Below are positions 1 to 9,249 of a stretch of 64,000 bases of DNA, piece by piece (within the stretch, counting starts at the first letter, position 1; the number at the start of each line of letters is the position of its first letter). The stretch spans positions 1-64,000 of the forward strand of contig NZ_WHZW01000002.1 in NCBI RefSeq assembly GCF_010667685.1, read 5' to 3'. Source of the stretch: Bifidobacterium aerophilum (GTDB taxonomy: Bacteria > Actinomycetota > Actinomycetes > Actinomycetales > Bifidobacteriaceae). The translations under genes were made by a program, and so were the position numbers. Under the pieces are notes generated by a model that saw only the letters and a program-made list of their open reading frames with translations, was not told the origin of the DNA and searched no databases.

Positions 1-66
1 GAGACCTACCTCTCCGATGTTCACCTCGCGCTCATCGCCATCCACCTCAAACGACCCTTAGAGTAA
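1..66 (+). CDS. C-terminal end of an unidentified gene (partial)
   Basis: Frame 1 is open from the first base and closes at a TAA at 64-66. It would encode the last 21 residues of a protein that starts outside the window, ending in LKRPLE. It converges on the transporter operon, whose stop is at 88. The fragment is too short to assign a family. It could be a chance open frame, and only its position and bifidobacterial-looking codons argue for a gene. Confidence 0.35.
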   Translation, partial: ETYLSDVHLALIAIHLKRPLE

Positions 67-87
67 ACACACCCTAGTAGAAACGAC

Positions 88-2976
88 TCACTTCCCTTGC
101 GCGATGCGCTTGCATTCGGCGGAGAAGTCCTGGTGCTGCTGCAGCAGGTCGACGGTCAGGGGCTTGGGGAACGTCTTGGAACGCTTGGACGCGTTGGCGG
201 GGGCCTTTTCGCCCACGTACAGCGGCGTCGGATACGTTTCGAGCAGTTCCTTGCGGCCCTGGTCGATGATCACCGCGGCCATCTTCTGCGCCTTCGGGTT
301 CGTCATGCGGCCCTTGTCGAGCACCGCCACCGATTCGGTCAGCGAGTAGTTGCCCTCCTCCGGGTCGACGTAGTCGATCGGCAGGCCCTTCTTCTTGTCG
401 GCGACGGCCTGATGGCGCAGGCCGAAGCCGATCGCCACCTCGCCCGAACGCACGGCCTTCAAGGGTCCGGAACCGGACTGTTCAAGGTGCGGGCCGGCGT
501 TGCGGTAGATCGCGGTGAGGATCTGCTTGCCTTCCTCGCCGGTGCCGTACGCGTCCGCGATCGCCTGGATCATCAGCCAGCCGGTCGACGAACCTTCCAT
601 GTCGGGCACGGAGATCAGCCCCGCGTACTTCGGGTCCGCGAGATCCTTGAAGCTCTTCGGCGCATCCACACCGGCCGCCTCAAGCGCCTTCGTATTGACG
701 ATGATCGCGCCCTCCTGCGCGGTGGTCGGACGGCGGTAGTCCGGCGCCTTCGAGTTTTCGGACGTGCCCAGCAGCTGGGACTTCACGTCGGTCAGCGGCG
801 CGAACATGTGGTTGCGCTCCTGCGCCGAATCGACGTAGTAGGAGCTCATGGTGAGCATGTCCGCCTCGAGCGCCTTGCCTTCGGCGAGCATCTTGCCGCC
901 GAGCTCGGAGGTGCCGAAGCTCTGGATGATGTACTGGTCCTTGAACCCGTTGTTGTCGAGCGCGTGCTGGAAGGCGACCACGGCCTCGTCGTCGGCGTTC
1001 GTGTAGATCACGACCTGGCCGTTGGCGGAGGCGGTGGACGTCGCACCGAAGCCGAAGCTGACGAGCAGCACGGCGAGCACGGCCGACAGTCCGGCGGTGA
1101 ACGCGTTGCGGGCGCGGCGGTTGCCGCTGGTCGGCAGCGGGAAGTCCGGCGTGCCGTTCTCGGCGGCCTGCACCGCTGCGGTCAGTCGGGTGTCGGCGGC
1201 GACGGTGGAGCGTGCGGCGGCGACCTGCGGCGTGCGCACGGTGGCGCGCGCGGTCGCGCGGCTGCGGGCACGTTCGGCGGAACGGTCGCGCGTGGCGAAC
1301 GCGATCACGCCCTTGACGACGAGGTTCGTCACGAGGATGAGCAGCGACAGCACGAACACGTCGTCGAACTTGGCGATGTGCTGCAGCGCGGAGATCTTCG
1401 TGGTGATGACCTGCGTGCGTGCGCCGGTCAGGAACACGACCGCGGAGATCGTGACCATCGCGTTGACGAAGTAGTAGCCGAACACCTGCAGGATCGTCGG
1501 CAGCGCGTTCGGCGTGACCACGCGTACGATCGTCTTGATCCAGTTGTCGCCCATGAGCTTGGCGGTCGTTTCCCAGCCGGCGTTCATCTTCGACAGGGAA
1601 TCCTTGATCATCTGGTACGGGGTGGCGAAGTAGTGGATGATGTTCGCCGCGATCAGGATCCAGAACGTGTTCTGCAGTCCGGAGCCGGAGAACGCGAACA
1701 GGAACGCGATGCCGAGCACCATGCCGGGCACGGTGTTGATGATCGCCGAGATCGCGTCGACCGAACGCTTCGCCCAGTTCGGCAGCTTGGAGCGCGAGGT
1801 CACGAGTCCGGCCGCGTACGCGAACAGGCAGCCGATGATGGCGGTCATCACGGCCACGTACAGCGAGTTCGTGAACACCTGCGTGAGTTCCGAATCGGTG
1901 AACATGTTCGCGATGTGCGCGAACGTCGGCGCCGTGTTGAACGGCCATTCGGAGACGAACGGGATGAGCAGGATCACCGCGAACACCGAGAGCGTGCACA
2001 CGAGCACGACCACGGAGGCGATGCCGCATGCCCAGTCGCGGCGCGGTCCCTTCGGCAGGTCGACCTGGCTGATCTGCTTGTAGCGGATCGCGAACCGTTC
2101 GAGCACGGTCATCAGGATGATCGAGATGATCGAGGGGATGAGCATGAACACGGCGATCACGGCGCCGCGGTTGAAGTTCGGGATCGAGCCGAGCATCTGG
2201 TTGAACAGCGTCATCGCGAGCACGTCGTACTCGCCGCCGACCGACGTCGGGATGCCGTAGTCGGTGAACGCGAGGAAGAACGATTGGATGAACGCGACGG
2301 CCATCGTGCCGATCAGCGGGCGCAGCACCGTGTTGAGGAACGTGGTCAGCGGCTTGTCGCCCATGATGTGCGAGACGATGATGAACTTCTTGTCGACGAA
2401 CTGGAAGCTGTTGTTGATCAGCAGGAAGCAGGTCGGCAGCGTGTAGATCACATAGCCGAGCAGCAGGCCGTTGAACCCGTAGATGTCGAACAGCTGGTGG
2501 CCGCCGAGCAGGCGGGTGATCAGGCCCTGCTTGCCGAACGAGTAGATGATCGCGAATCCGTACGTGATGGTCGGCAGCAGCATCGGCAGCTGCGCGAGCA
2601 GTCCGATCGCGCGCTTGAAGCCGGCCGGCACGTTCGTGCAGTTGATCGTGTACGCGAGCAGGAACGCGAGCAGCACGGCCACGAGGGCGGACACCGCGGA
2701 GACCGCCAGCGAGTTGGTGATCGAGCGTGTGAATTCGGGGCGCGAGAGCACGGCCGCGTAGTTGGCGAGCGTCGCGCTGCCGTCCGCCGTGGTGAACGAC
2801 TTGACGATGACGAGCGCCATCGGCACGACGAGGAACGCGGCGAACGCGACGGCCACGATGACCAGCAGAGTCCACAGTTCGGTCTGCTTCGGCGCCTTCG
2901 GACGGCGTTCGTAATTGACGATTTCGGGGCGGATGTTGGGCAGCTGATTGGCCGCCTGGATCGATTCGGCGGACAT
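88..2976 (-). CDS. Fused ABC importer: two permease domains plus binding protein in one chain
   Basis: This 962-residue protein combines parts usually made by two or three genes. Residues about 35-300 and 320-575 are two BPD-type permease domains, each with its EAA-like loop (MGDKPLTT near 205 and MGDNWIKT near 480). A basic, Ala/Arg-rich linker (about 575-630) leads to another membrane segment (about 635-655). A type 2 periplasmic-binding domain (about 660-962) beginning VVIYTNADDEA follows. The layout is like the iron(III)/thiamine/2-aminoethylphosphonate importer class (FbpB/PhnV-like permeases, FbpA/PhnS-like binder); the substrate is not settled. The ATPase gene lies immediately upstream, with a 1-nt gap between its stop and this ATG. 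The fusion would tether one binding domain to each transporter. Confidence 0.85.
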   Translation of the reverse strand: MSAESIQAANQLPNIRPEIVNYERRPKAPKQTELWTLLVIVAVAFAAFLVVPMALVIVKSFTTADGSATLANYAAVLSRPEFTRSITNSLAVSAVSALVAVLLAFLLAYTINCTNVPAGFKRAIGLLAQLPMLLPTITYGFAIIYSFGKQGLITRLLGGHQLFDIYGFNGLLLGYVIYTLPTCFLLINNSFQFVDKKFIIVSHIMGDKPLTTFLNTVLRPLIGTMAVAFIQSFFLAFTDYGIPTSVGGEYDVLAMTLFNQMLGSIPNFNRGAVIAVFMLIPSIISIILMTVLERFAIRYKQISQVDLPKGPRRDWACGIASVVVLVCTLSVFAVILLIPFVSEWPFNTAPTFAHIANMFTDSELTQVFTNSLYVAVMTAIIGCLFAYAAGLVTSRSKLPNWAKRSVDAISAIINTVPGMVLGIAFLFAFSGSGLQNTFWILIAANIIHYFATPYQMIKDSLSKMNAGWETTAKLMGDNWIKTIVRVVTPNALPTILQVFGYYFVNAMVTISAVVFLTGARTQVITTKISALQHIAKFDDVFVLSLLILVTNLVVKGVIAFATRDRSAERARSRATARATVRTPQVAAARSTVAADTRLTAAVQAAENGTPDFPLPTSGNRRARNAFTAGLSAVLAVLLVSFGFGATSTASANGQVVIYTNADDEAVVAFQHALDNNGFKDQYIIQSFGTSELGGKMLAEGKALEADMLTMSSYYVDSAQERNHMFAPLTDVKSQLLGTSENSKAPDYRRPTTAQEGAIIVNTKALEAAGVDAPKSFKDLADPKYAGLISVPDMEGSSTGWLMIQAIADAYGTGEEGKQILTAIYRNAGPHLEQSGSGPLKAVRSGEVAIGFGLRHQAVADKKKGLPIDYVDPEEGNYSLTESVAVLDKGRMTNPKAQKMAAVIIDQGRKELLETYPTPLYVGEKAPANASKRSKTFPKPLTVDLLQQHQDFSAECKRIAQGK

Positions 2977-2977
2977 G

Positions 2978-3787
2978 TCAGGCCTCCTGCGCGCTCTGCT
3001 CGGCGGCGGCCGGCTGCGCGTTCGCCGCCGTCGCGTGCGCGTCGCCTTCGTTGAACAGCGTGTAGATGTTGTTGCGCTTGACCTCGAGCTGGTGCAGGAT
3101 GAACTTCTTCACGAAGTCGGACGCCGGGTGCTCGATGATGTTCTCCGGGGTGTCGTACTGTGCGATCTTGCCGTGGTTGATGATGAGCACGCGGTCGCTC
3201 ATCGTGCACGCCTCCTCGGGGTCGTGCGTGACCATGATCGTCGTGAGCTTGTACTGTTCGACGATCTGCTTGATCTTCGCCTTGATCGACTCCTTGATCA
3301 CGCCGTCCAATGCGCTCAGCGGCTCGTCGAGCAGCAGCAGCTTCGGCTTCATCACCAGCGTTCGGGCGAGCGCGACGCGCTGCTTCTGACCACCCGACAG
3401 CTCGTCGATGCGCTTGCCGAGATGCTCCTCGAGTCCGAGCAGGGAGATGAGCTCCTTGATCTCGCCTTCCGAGGAGATGCCGGGGTTGTTGCGCAGACCG
3501 TACGTGATGTTCTCGTAGGCGGTGAGGTTCGGGAACAGCGCGTAGTCCTGGAACACGATGTTGAACCCGCGCTTCTCCATCGGCACCTGCGTGAGATCCT
3601 CGCCGTTGTAGAGGATCTGCCCGCTGGTCGGATCGGTGATGCCGAGGATGATGTTGAGCAGCGTGGTCTTGCCGCCGCCGGACGGGCCGAGGATCGACAT
3701 GATCTGGCCGTCTCCCAGCGTCAGGCTGATGCCGTTGAGGACGTGCGTGTCCCCGAAGGATTTGGTGATGTTCTTCAATTCGAGCAT
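2978..3787 (-). CDS. ABC transporter ATP-binding protein (iron/AEP-type importer)
   Basis: A 269-residue nucleotide-binding subunit that should power the fused permease/binder encoded next. It has Walker A GPSGGGKTT (about 36-44), Q-loop FQDYALF, signature LSGGQKQR, Walker B LLLLDEPLSALD and switch histidine VTHDPEEA. The C-terminal extension of about 40 residues is Ala-rich and short for a regulatory domain. The ATG giving MLELKNIT was preferred to a TTG three codons upstream, since the protein then begins at the usual beta-strand; no strong ribosome-binding site is present. This is the first gene of the two-gene operon, and the about 200 bases upstream should hold its promoter. Confidence 0.9.
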   Translation of the reverse strand: MLELKNITKSFGDTHVLNGISLTLGDGQIMSILGPSGGGKTTLLNIILGITDPTSGQILYNGEDLTQVPMEKRGFNIVFQDYALFPNLTAYENITYGLRNNPGISSEGEIKELISLLGLEEHLGKRIDELSGGQKQRVALARTLVMKPKLLLLDEPLSALDGVIKESIKAKIKQIVEQYKLTTIMVTHDPEEACTMSDRVLIINHGKIAQYDTPENIIEHPASDFVKKFILHQLEVKRNNIYTLFNEGDAHATAANAQPAAAEQSAQEA

Positions 3788-4113
3788 ATTTCTCAACTTG
3801 CCTTCCGGCAGGCTGCCCGCAGCGGCCTGCTCGTTATCGACGCCGGACCGTGCGCCGGCGTCTCCGTTCGGTATTCAGTTATGTGCGACCGAACTTCACG
3901 CCGCAGTTTCCATCGTCCGCCCGTGCGGCGGCGGCGCGTGCCAGTTGAGGGGAAAGGTCAATAAAAGAATGGTGAACAATGCGTAAAACTACGCCACGCC
4001 GTTGTAGTTTCGTAGTCCATGGACGTTGCGTGGCGTTTTTCGCTCACCGAGCATGCGCTCAGCGAGCGTTTTCTGCCACGGGGGGTGCGGTCCACGAGGT
4101 GCCGCGGAACGGG
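3788..4113. other. Intergenic region between transporter operon and regulator
   Basis: No credible gene is seen here. The left part should hold the promoter of the transporter operon. An inverted repeat AAACTAC/GTAGTTT (3986-3992 and 4004-4010) lies inside the larger hairpin described separately and is a possible operator. Short open frames here have no ribosome-binding site or recognisable product. Confidence 0.5.
3991..4040. terminator. Hairpin terminator downstream of the RpiR regulator
   Basis: A 9-bp stem ACGCCACGC/GCGTGGCGT (3991-3999 and 4028-4036) has T5 on the plus strand (4036-4040) and a TTTT-containing tail on the minus strand. It follows the stop of the RpiR gene in the minus direction. 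The loop contains the 10-bp palindrome GTCCATGGAC (4015-4024). Confidence 0.55.
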
Positions 4114-4983
4114 TCAGCCGTGGTATTCGCGGTCGGCGATGATCCTGCCGGAACGGTCGAGTTCGGTGGAGAAACGGCCGTAATCGCTCAGGATCACGCC
4201 CATGTACAGCATGTCCACGATCGCCGTGTGGGCGACGCGCGAGAAGATCGCGTTGCCGTAGATCGTGTGTTCGCCGTGGCCGGCCAGCAGGCACACGTCG
4301 GCCCATCCGGCCAGCGGCGTGCCTGCGGCGTTCGTGACGGCGATCGTGTGCGCGCCCCGCGACTTCGCCAGCCGAAGGGCCTTGACGGTGTCGGCCGAGG
4401 ATCCCGAATAGGAGAAGGCCACCGCCGTGTCGTTCGCGTCGAGATGGCCGGCGCCGATCTGCTGCAGGTAGGCGTCGGTATTCAGCCTGGCCTTCAGGCC
4501 GAGATATCCGAGCTTGGTGAACAGGTCGGTGGCCGGCACGAGTGAATTTTCCACGCCGTAGATGTCGATCATCGACGCCCCGGCGATCAGGGACACGGCT
4601 TTGCGGAACGCGGTCTGGTCCAGGGCCGACGCCAGATCGTCGAGCAGCGTTTTCGCGCTGTTGACGGCCTTGGCCGGCACGCCGTCCACGTCGTCCCACG
4701 GGTTGAGGTCGAACCCTTCCAGCGGGTCGAAGGTCACGCGGCGCTCCGCTTCGGGATGACGCAGCACATATCGCAGTTCGCGGTACCCGCCGAAGCCGAG
4801 CTTGCGGGAGAACCGGATCACCGTGGGCTGGCTGACCCGGGCCGCCTGCGCGAGCTGACCGACGGTGAGTTCCGCGGCCTCGGTGAGGTGATCGCGAACG
4901 TATTGGGCCACGGCCCGTTCCGCAGGGCGCAACGAGGGATACACGTGGTCGATGCGTTCGCGAATGCCGACCGAGGATTGCAT
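4114..4983 (-). CDS. MurR/RpiR-family transcriptional regulator
   Basis: A 289-residue repressor/activator with an N-terminal RpiR helix-turn-helix (about 1-77, recognition region VSQPTVIRFSRKLGFGG) and a SIS sugar-phosphate-binding domain (about 115-255, with FSYSGSSADT forming the phosphate loop). The ATG at 4983 has GAAGGAG ideally spaced upstream; an upstream in-frame codon would add 12 residues without such a site. It is divergent from the GH51 gene and lies downstream of the transporter operon on the same strand, so either is a candidate target. The effector is probably a phosphosugar by family analogy. Confidence 0.88.
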   Translation of the reverse strand: MQSSVGIRERIDHVYPSLRPAERAVAQYVRDHLTEAAELTVGQLAQAARVSQPTVIRFSRKLGFGGYRELRYVLRHPEAERRVTFDPLEGFDLNPWDDVDGVPAKAVNSAKTLLDDLASALDQTAFRKAVSLIAGASMIDIYGVENSLVPATDLFTKLGYLGLKARLNTDAYLQQIGAGHLDANDTAVAFSYSGSSADTVKALRLAKSRGAHTIAVTNAAGTPLAGWADVCLLAGHGEHTIYGNAIFSRVAHTAIVDMLYMGVILSDYGRFSTELDRSGRIIADREYHG

Positions 4984-5115
4984 GACGTCTCCTTCACGCC
5001 TTGACTCACTGTTCGGCATTCAGCTTATGCGGTTCAGACGAGTTTTCGTGCATCGGAAGTTGAAGACCGGATGAACACGCATTGAACAGTTCGCTGGGGA
5101 GCGGTTGGGACGATA

Positions 5116-7377
5116 ATGGGACGCATGGTGACGATAACGGTGGGCATGCCGACGCATCCGGCCAGCGAACGGCTCTACGGCGTCTTCTTCGAGGACATCA
5201 ACCACGGCGCGGACGGCGGCCTGAACGCGAACATGGTGAACAACTACAGCTTCGACGGCGTGTACCTGCGCCACGAATCGTTGCGGCTCAAAGGCGCCGA
5301 CCGGTGGCGTACCGAAGCCGACCCGCTGCGCAACTGGCGGTTCGACGGACTGTCCGCGACCAGCTGCGGCACCGAGATCCGCGGGGAGCACGGCCAGCGG
5401 GTCGCCACGGACTGTCCCGCGCCGCCGATCCACCGCAACAGCCGATACACGCGCATCGCGATCACACGTCCGGACGACGGCGTTGCGAACGGTGATGTCG
5501 CGGACGGTGAATGCGCGGCCGCGTCCATCGAAAACCTCGGATACAACGGCGACGGCGACCATGCGGACTCCTGCGCGATGGCGGTCGAATCCGGGCACGC
5601 CTACGATTTCTCCGCGTGCGTCCGCCCGGTCGCGCCGTCTCCGGACGGCACGCCGGTCACGCTGCGCGTCATCGTGCTCGGCGCCGACGGGCGCCCGCTC
5701 ACCGACGACGTGCGTTTCGACGTCGACCGGTTCGCCGGCGAGCCGATGCGAGACGGCTGGATCCAGGTACGGCATCGGCTCAGCGGACTCGGGACCGGCT
5801 ACGGCAAACTGCATATCGACGTGACCGGCGAACCGGACGCGACGTTCGACCTTGACTGCGTCACGTTCATGGACGCGGACTCGTGGGGTGCGGGCGATCC
5901 GAAATGGCGGCATGGCCGGCTGCGGCGCGACCTGGTCGAATCGATCGCCGCGCTGAAGCCCGCATTCATGCGTTTCCCCGGCGGCTGCATCGTAGAAGGC
6001 GTCACCCCGGGCAACGAATACCGGTGGAAGGATACGGTCGGCGCGCTGCCGGCCCGCCGTCAGCAGGCCAACATGTGGGCGTTCAAGACGCCCGACGGCT
6101 CCACATACTCGCAGAGCTACCAGATCGGCTTCTACGAGTACTTCTGCCTGTGCGAGGACCTCGGCGCCAAGCCACTGCCGACCCTGTTCGCCGGCATCAC
6201 CTGCCAGTCGCCGTACCGCGACCCCAAGCACGTCGACACCGACTCCGACTGGTTCCGCAACGTCGTCGTGCAGGACTACCTCGACCTCATCGACTTCGCC
6301 AACGGCGACCCGGACACGAGCGCATGGGCGGCCGCGCGGCGCGACATGGGCCATCCCGAATCGTTCGGACTCGACATGATCGGCGTGGGCAACGAGAACT
6401 TCGGCGCGGACTACGTCGAAAAATTCGACGCGATCAGCCGAGCCATCCACGCCAAGGACCCGCACATGCTGTGCGTGATGAGCGCCGGATTGTTCCCGTT
6501 CCGGCTGCCGATGAGCCGGGCGTGGAACCACGCGCACCAGGTCGCGGCCGGGCAGGTGCCGGGCGTCGAAGCAACGCGCGATGACGGAGCCGGCCGTGAC
6601 GCCGACGAGCCGGGATTCGGCGAGCCGTCCATCCTCGTGGACGAGCACGCATACCATTCCGCGGACTGGTTCATCTCGCAGGCCGACCGGTTCGACGACT
6701 ACCGTCGCGACGGCACCGGCGTCTACTTCGGCGAATACTCCGCCAACGGATACTTCGCCGCCCAGCCGCAGGACTACGACCACGCCAGCCAATGGCGGTC
6801 CGCGCTCGGCGAAGCAGCGTTCCTCACCGGCTGCGAACGCAATTCCGACGTTGTCAAGATGACGTCGTACGCGCCGCTGCTGTCTCACGTCACCGGGCAC
6901 GGCTGGGAACAGAACCTCATCGAATTCAACCCGGCGTATGTCATGCCGAGCGTCAACTACGAGGCGGAGCGGCTGTTTTCGACGAACTACGGATCGTTTG
7001 CCTGTTCGTGCACGACCGACGGGGAAACGGACGGCCTGTTCGTGTCCGCCACCGGTGACGACGCGCAGGGGAGCGGAGCCGATGCCGCTCGCGGGGCACG
7101 GCGGTTCGTCAAACTCGTCAATACCGGACAGACGCGCATCGGCGTCACCCTCAATGTCGCCGTACCGGTCACGGGAACCGACCCGCTGCGATCCCTGCAC
7201 ATCGAAACGTTGGCCGCCGACCCGCACGAGCGCAACACGATCGGCTACATCGGCTCCGGACATGACTGCGTCAGCCGTACGGTACGCGACTCCGTGCTGC
7301 CGTCCGACGCCGCGGCGCCGGTGCGCATCGCCCTCACTTTGCCCGCGTACAGCATCACGCTGGTGCGACTGTCCTGA
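5116..7377 (+). CDS. GH51 alpha-L-arabinofuranosidase (intracellular)
   Basis: The 753-residue protein begins directly with the family hallmark FGVFFEDINH-like segment (LYGVFFEDINHGADGG) and has no signal peptide, so it should act in the cytoplasm on imported arabino-oligosaccharides. The acid/base glutamate is in IGVGNENFG (about E426) and the likely nucleophile in VYFGEYS (about E540). A beta-sandwich domain ending in PAYSITLVRLS follows the TIM barrel. Retaining hydrolysis of terminal arabinofuranosyl units is expected from the family; linkage preference cannot be read. It stands alone on its strand, divergent from the RpiR gene, which may regulate it. Confidence 0.88.
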   Translation: MGRMVTITVGMPTHPASERLYGVFFEDINHGADGGLNANMVNNYSFDGVYLRHESLRLKGADRWRTEADPLRNWRFDGLSATSCGTEIRGEHGQRVATDCPAPPIHRNSRYTRIAITRPDDGVANGDVADGECAAASIENLGYNGDGDHADSCAMAVESGHAYDFSACVRPVAPSPDGTPVTLRVIVLGADGRPLTDDVRFDVDRFAGEPMRDGWIQVRHRLSGLGTGYGKLHIDVTGEPDATFDLDCVTFMDADSWGAGDPKWRHGRLRRDLVESIAALKPAFMRFPGGCIVEGVTPGNEYRWKDTVGALPARRQQANMWAFKTPDGSTYSQSYQIGFYEYFCLCEDLGAKPLPTLFAGITCQSPYRDPKHVDTDSDWFRNVVVQDYLDLIDFANGDPDTSAWAAARRDMGHPESFGLDMIGVGNENFGADYVEKFDAISRAIHAKDPHMLCVMSAGLFPFRLPMSRAWNHAHQVAAGQVPGVEATRDDGAGRDADEPGFGEPSILVDEHAYHSADWFISQADRFDDYRRDGTGVYFGEYSANGYFAAQPQDYDHASQWRSALGEAAFLTGCERNSDVVKMTSYAPLLSHVTGHGWEQNLIEFNPAYVMPSVNYEAERLFSTNYGSFACSCTTDGETDGLFVSATGDDAQGSGADAARGARRFVKLVNTGQTRIGVTLNVAVPVTGTDPLRSLHIETLAADPHERNTIGYIGSGHDCVSRTVRDSVLPSDAAAPVRIALTLPAYSITLVRLS

Positions 7378-7554
7378 TGCGACGCTACGTGTTCGAATCC
7401 GAAGATCGGTCGGAACGGGAGGGCATGCGGCCGTAAGGCTGAGCGGGTGTATACGGCGAAATCGGTCGGAAAACAACACGTCGAGACGACGTAATTGGCT
7501 TGTTTCCCCGCTAAAATCATCCACGGTTAACGAACGGTGAACTTCGGAGGAACA

Positions 7555-8751
7555 ATGCGTCGCTGGGCCATCGAGCTGCTCAAAAGCGAAACGATCCTGA
7601 TCGTCGCCACGGTGCTCGCGATCATCTCCTGCTTCATCGTTCCGCCCGACGCCGACTACAAGGACTGCGTGCACATGAGCACGATCAGCCAGCTGGTGTG
7701 CCTCATGCTCGTGGTGTGCGGCTTCCAGCGCATCGGCGTGTTCCGCATCATCGGCTCGCGGCTCTTGCACCACGTCGGCACCGCGCGCGGCCTCGTGATC
7801 ACGCTCATCTCGCTCACGTTCTTCTCCGCGATGCTCATCACCAACGACGTCGCGCTCGTCACGTTCATCCCGTTCGCGATCTCCGTGCTCATCATGGCCG
7901 ACATGGAGGAGCATGCCGTGCTCGTCGGCACGCTCATGACCATCGGCGCGAACGTGGGCAGCATGCTCACGCCGATCGGCAACGCGCACAACCTGTATCT
8001 GAAGGCGCTCACCGGCATGCCCGCGATGGAGATGATCGGCATCATGGCGCCGTATTCGGCCACGGCTGCCGTCATGCTCGTCATCATCTCGTGCATCGTG
8101 TTCGGCAAGAAACCCGTTTCGGAATTCCGCTCGCTCGACGGCGCCGGCATCGAACAGGGCGTCCTCGCCCCGTCCAGCGAAGGCCACCGGCCCGACGAGA
8201 TCCGCATCACCGGCTACGGCGCGGGCTACGGCGGCTGGCGCACCGTCGTGTACACGCTGCTGTTCGTCGTCTGTCTGCTCGCGGTGAGCGATTTCATCCC
8301 GTTGTGGGCCATGTGCGTGATCGTGTTCGCCGCGTTCCTCGTGTGCGACCGCAAGGTGTTCAAGAACGTCGACTGGGGTCTGCCGCTCACGTTCACCATG
8401 TTCTTCATCTTCATCGGCAACATGAAACGCGTGCCGGAATTCTACGAACTGGCCGCGTCCTTGGTCAACATCCGCCCGCTCGAGGTCGCGGTCGGCTCCA
8501 GCCAGCTCATCAGCAACGTGCCGACCACGCTGCTGCTGTCCGGCTTCACCGAACAGTGGCGTCCGCTCATCATCGGCACGAACCTCGGCGGCATGGGCAC
8601 GCTCATCGCGTCGATGGCCTCGCTCATCGGCTACAAGAACGTCGTGCGCAAGTACCCGCATCAGAAGGGCCGCTACCTGGCCGTCTACTCGGCCGTCAAC
8701 GTGCTGTTCCTCATCGTGCTCGTCGGGCTGAGCTGGATCATCGAGCCGTGA
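7555..8751 (+). CDS. Ion-transporter-superfamily permease (SLC13/ArsB/CitM-like)
   Basis: A 398-residue polytopic membrane protein with about ten hydrophobic segments. Its motif ITNDVALVTFIPF and second-repeat ISNVPTTLLLSGF are the paired re-entrant loops typical of ArsB/NhaD/DASS carriers. The central hydrophilic loop (about 190-225) separates the two halves. The ATG at 7555 is preceded by GGAGGA; a GTG 18 bases earlier lies across that site. Substrate is undetermined: dicarboxylate, citrate or another anion, or Na+/H+ exchange, are all possible in this superfamily. It is not obviously in an operon with the GH51 gene, 177 bases upstream. Confidence 0.8.
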   Translation: MRRWAIELLKSETILIVATVLAIISCFIVPPDADYKDCVHMSTISQLVCLMLVVCGFQRIGVFRIIGSRLLHHVGTARGLVITLISLTFFSAMLITNDVALVTFIPFAISVLIMADMEEHAVLVGTLMTIGANVGSMLTPIGNAHNLYLKALTGMPAMEMIGIMAPYSATAAVMLVIISCIVFGKKPVSEFRSLDGAGIEQGVLAPSSEGHRPDEIRITGYGAGYGGWRTVVYTLLFVVCLLAVSDFIPLWAMCVIVFAAFLVCDRKVFKNVDWGLPLTFTMFFIFIGNMKRVPEFYELAASLVNIRPLEVAVGSSQLISNVPTTLLLSGFTEQWRPLIIGTNLGGMGTLIASMASLIGYKNVVRKYPHQKGRYLAVYSAVNVLFLIVLVGLSWIIEP

Positions 8752-8776
8752 CGTCGCCGACGCGGCAATGGCGTTT

Positions 8777-8845
8777 GGTGATCCGTTGTGCAGACAGGTG
8801 CCGATAGGAGTTCCGAATCGGCACCTGTCTGCACAACGGATCACC
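8777..8845. terminator. 29-bp perfect inverted repeat between convergent genes
   Basis: The arms 8777-8805 and 8817-8845 are perfectly complementary over 29 bp, with an 11-nt loop. The right arm ends on the first base of the stop codon of the AT-rich minus-strand gene. It has no U-tract. Its place between convergent genes suggests a bidirectional terminator or RNA-processing hairpin, and its GC-rich sequence contrasts with the insert beside it. Confidence 0.6.
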
Positions 8846-9240
8846 TACCGGGAAACTGGATCGTTGAGTTCAAGAACGATTGTCTGATGCTCTTTCCGTT
8901 GAACGGTAAATTCCTTTTCAGAATATAGAAAAGTAATTCCATTGTTATTTATATGCGGACAGTTTGCTTGTATGGTCCACATGCCAGCTGTTAATTCCGG
9001 TTTTATTATTCCTTTGTCATTCGTATAAAGAGCCATGGCGATATTATTTTTCGTATTTTCGCTATTTTTGAGGAAGGCCACGGAACATTGTGATTGCGGA
9101 TCGCCATTGACGTCCACTAATTGAATGGTGACACGAGAAGTATATTTCGGATTGCTATTTGAGATAACGAAAATTGTTGTTGCTGATATGACAAATATCA
9201 GCAACAACAATAATGACTTCATATATTTAGTCAATCTCAT
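8845..9240 (-). CDS. Small exported or membrane-anchored protein of unknown function
   Basis: 131 residues with an N-terminal hydrophobic segment (about 8-27, KSLLLLLIFVISATTIFVIS) and an extracellular-looking remainder that reads as one small beta domain (VTIQLVDVNGDPQSQCSVAF, then a possible carboxypeptidase-regulatory-like or Ig-like fold). It lies 9 bases after the secreted protease gene on the same strand and shares its low GC, so the two were probably acquired together. A second ATG six codons in (MKSLLL) is an alternative start. No catalytic motif is seen; an inhibitor, immunity or accessory role for the protease is only speculation. Confidence 0.6.
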   Translation of the reverse strand: MRLTKYMKSLLLLLIFVISATTIFVISNSNPKYTSRVTIQLVDVNGDPQSQCSVAFLKNSENTKNNIAMALYTNDKGIIKPELTAGMWTIQANCPHINNNGITFLYSEKEFTVQRKEHQTIVLELNDPVSR

Positions 9241-9249
9241 GATTTTCTA

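Noticed and set aside
97..3054. Long plus-strand open frame opposite the fused transporter
   Set aside because: Arg/His/Asp-rich composition typical of a shadow frame in GC-rich DNA; the opposite strand encodes a well-recognised transporter.
5020..8844. 1274-codon minus-strand frame across GH51 and permease genes
   Set aside because: Shadow of two clear plus-strand genes; repetitive Arg/Asp/Val composition and no recognisable domain.
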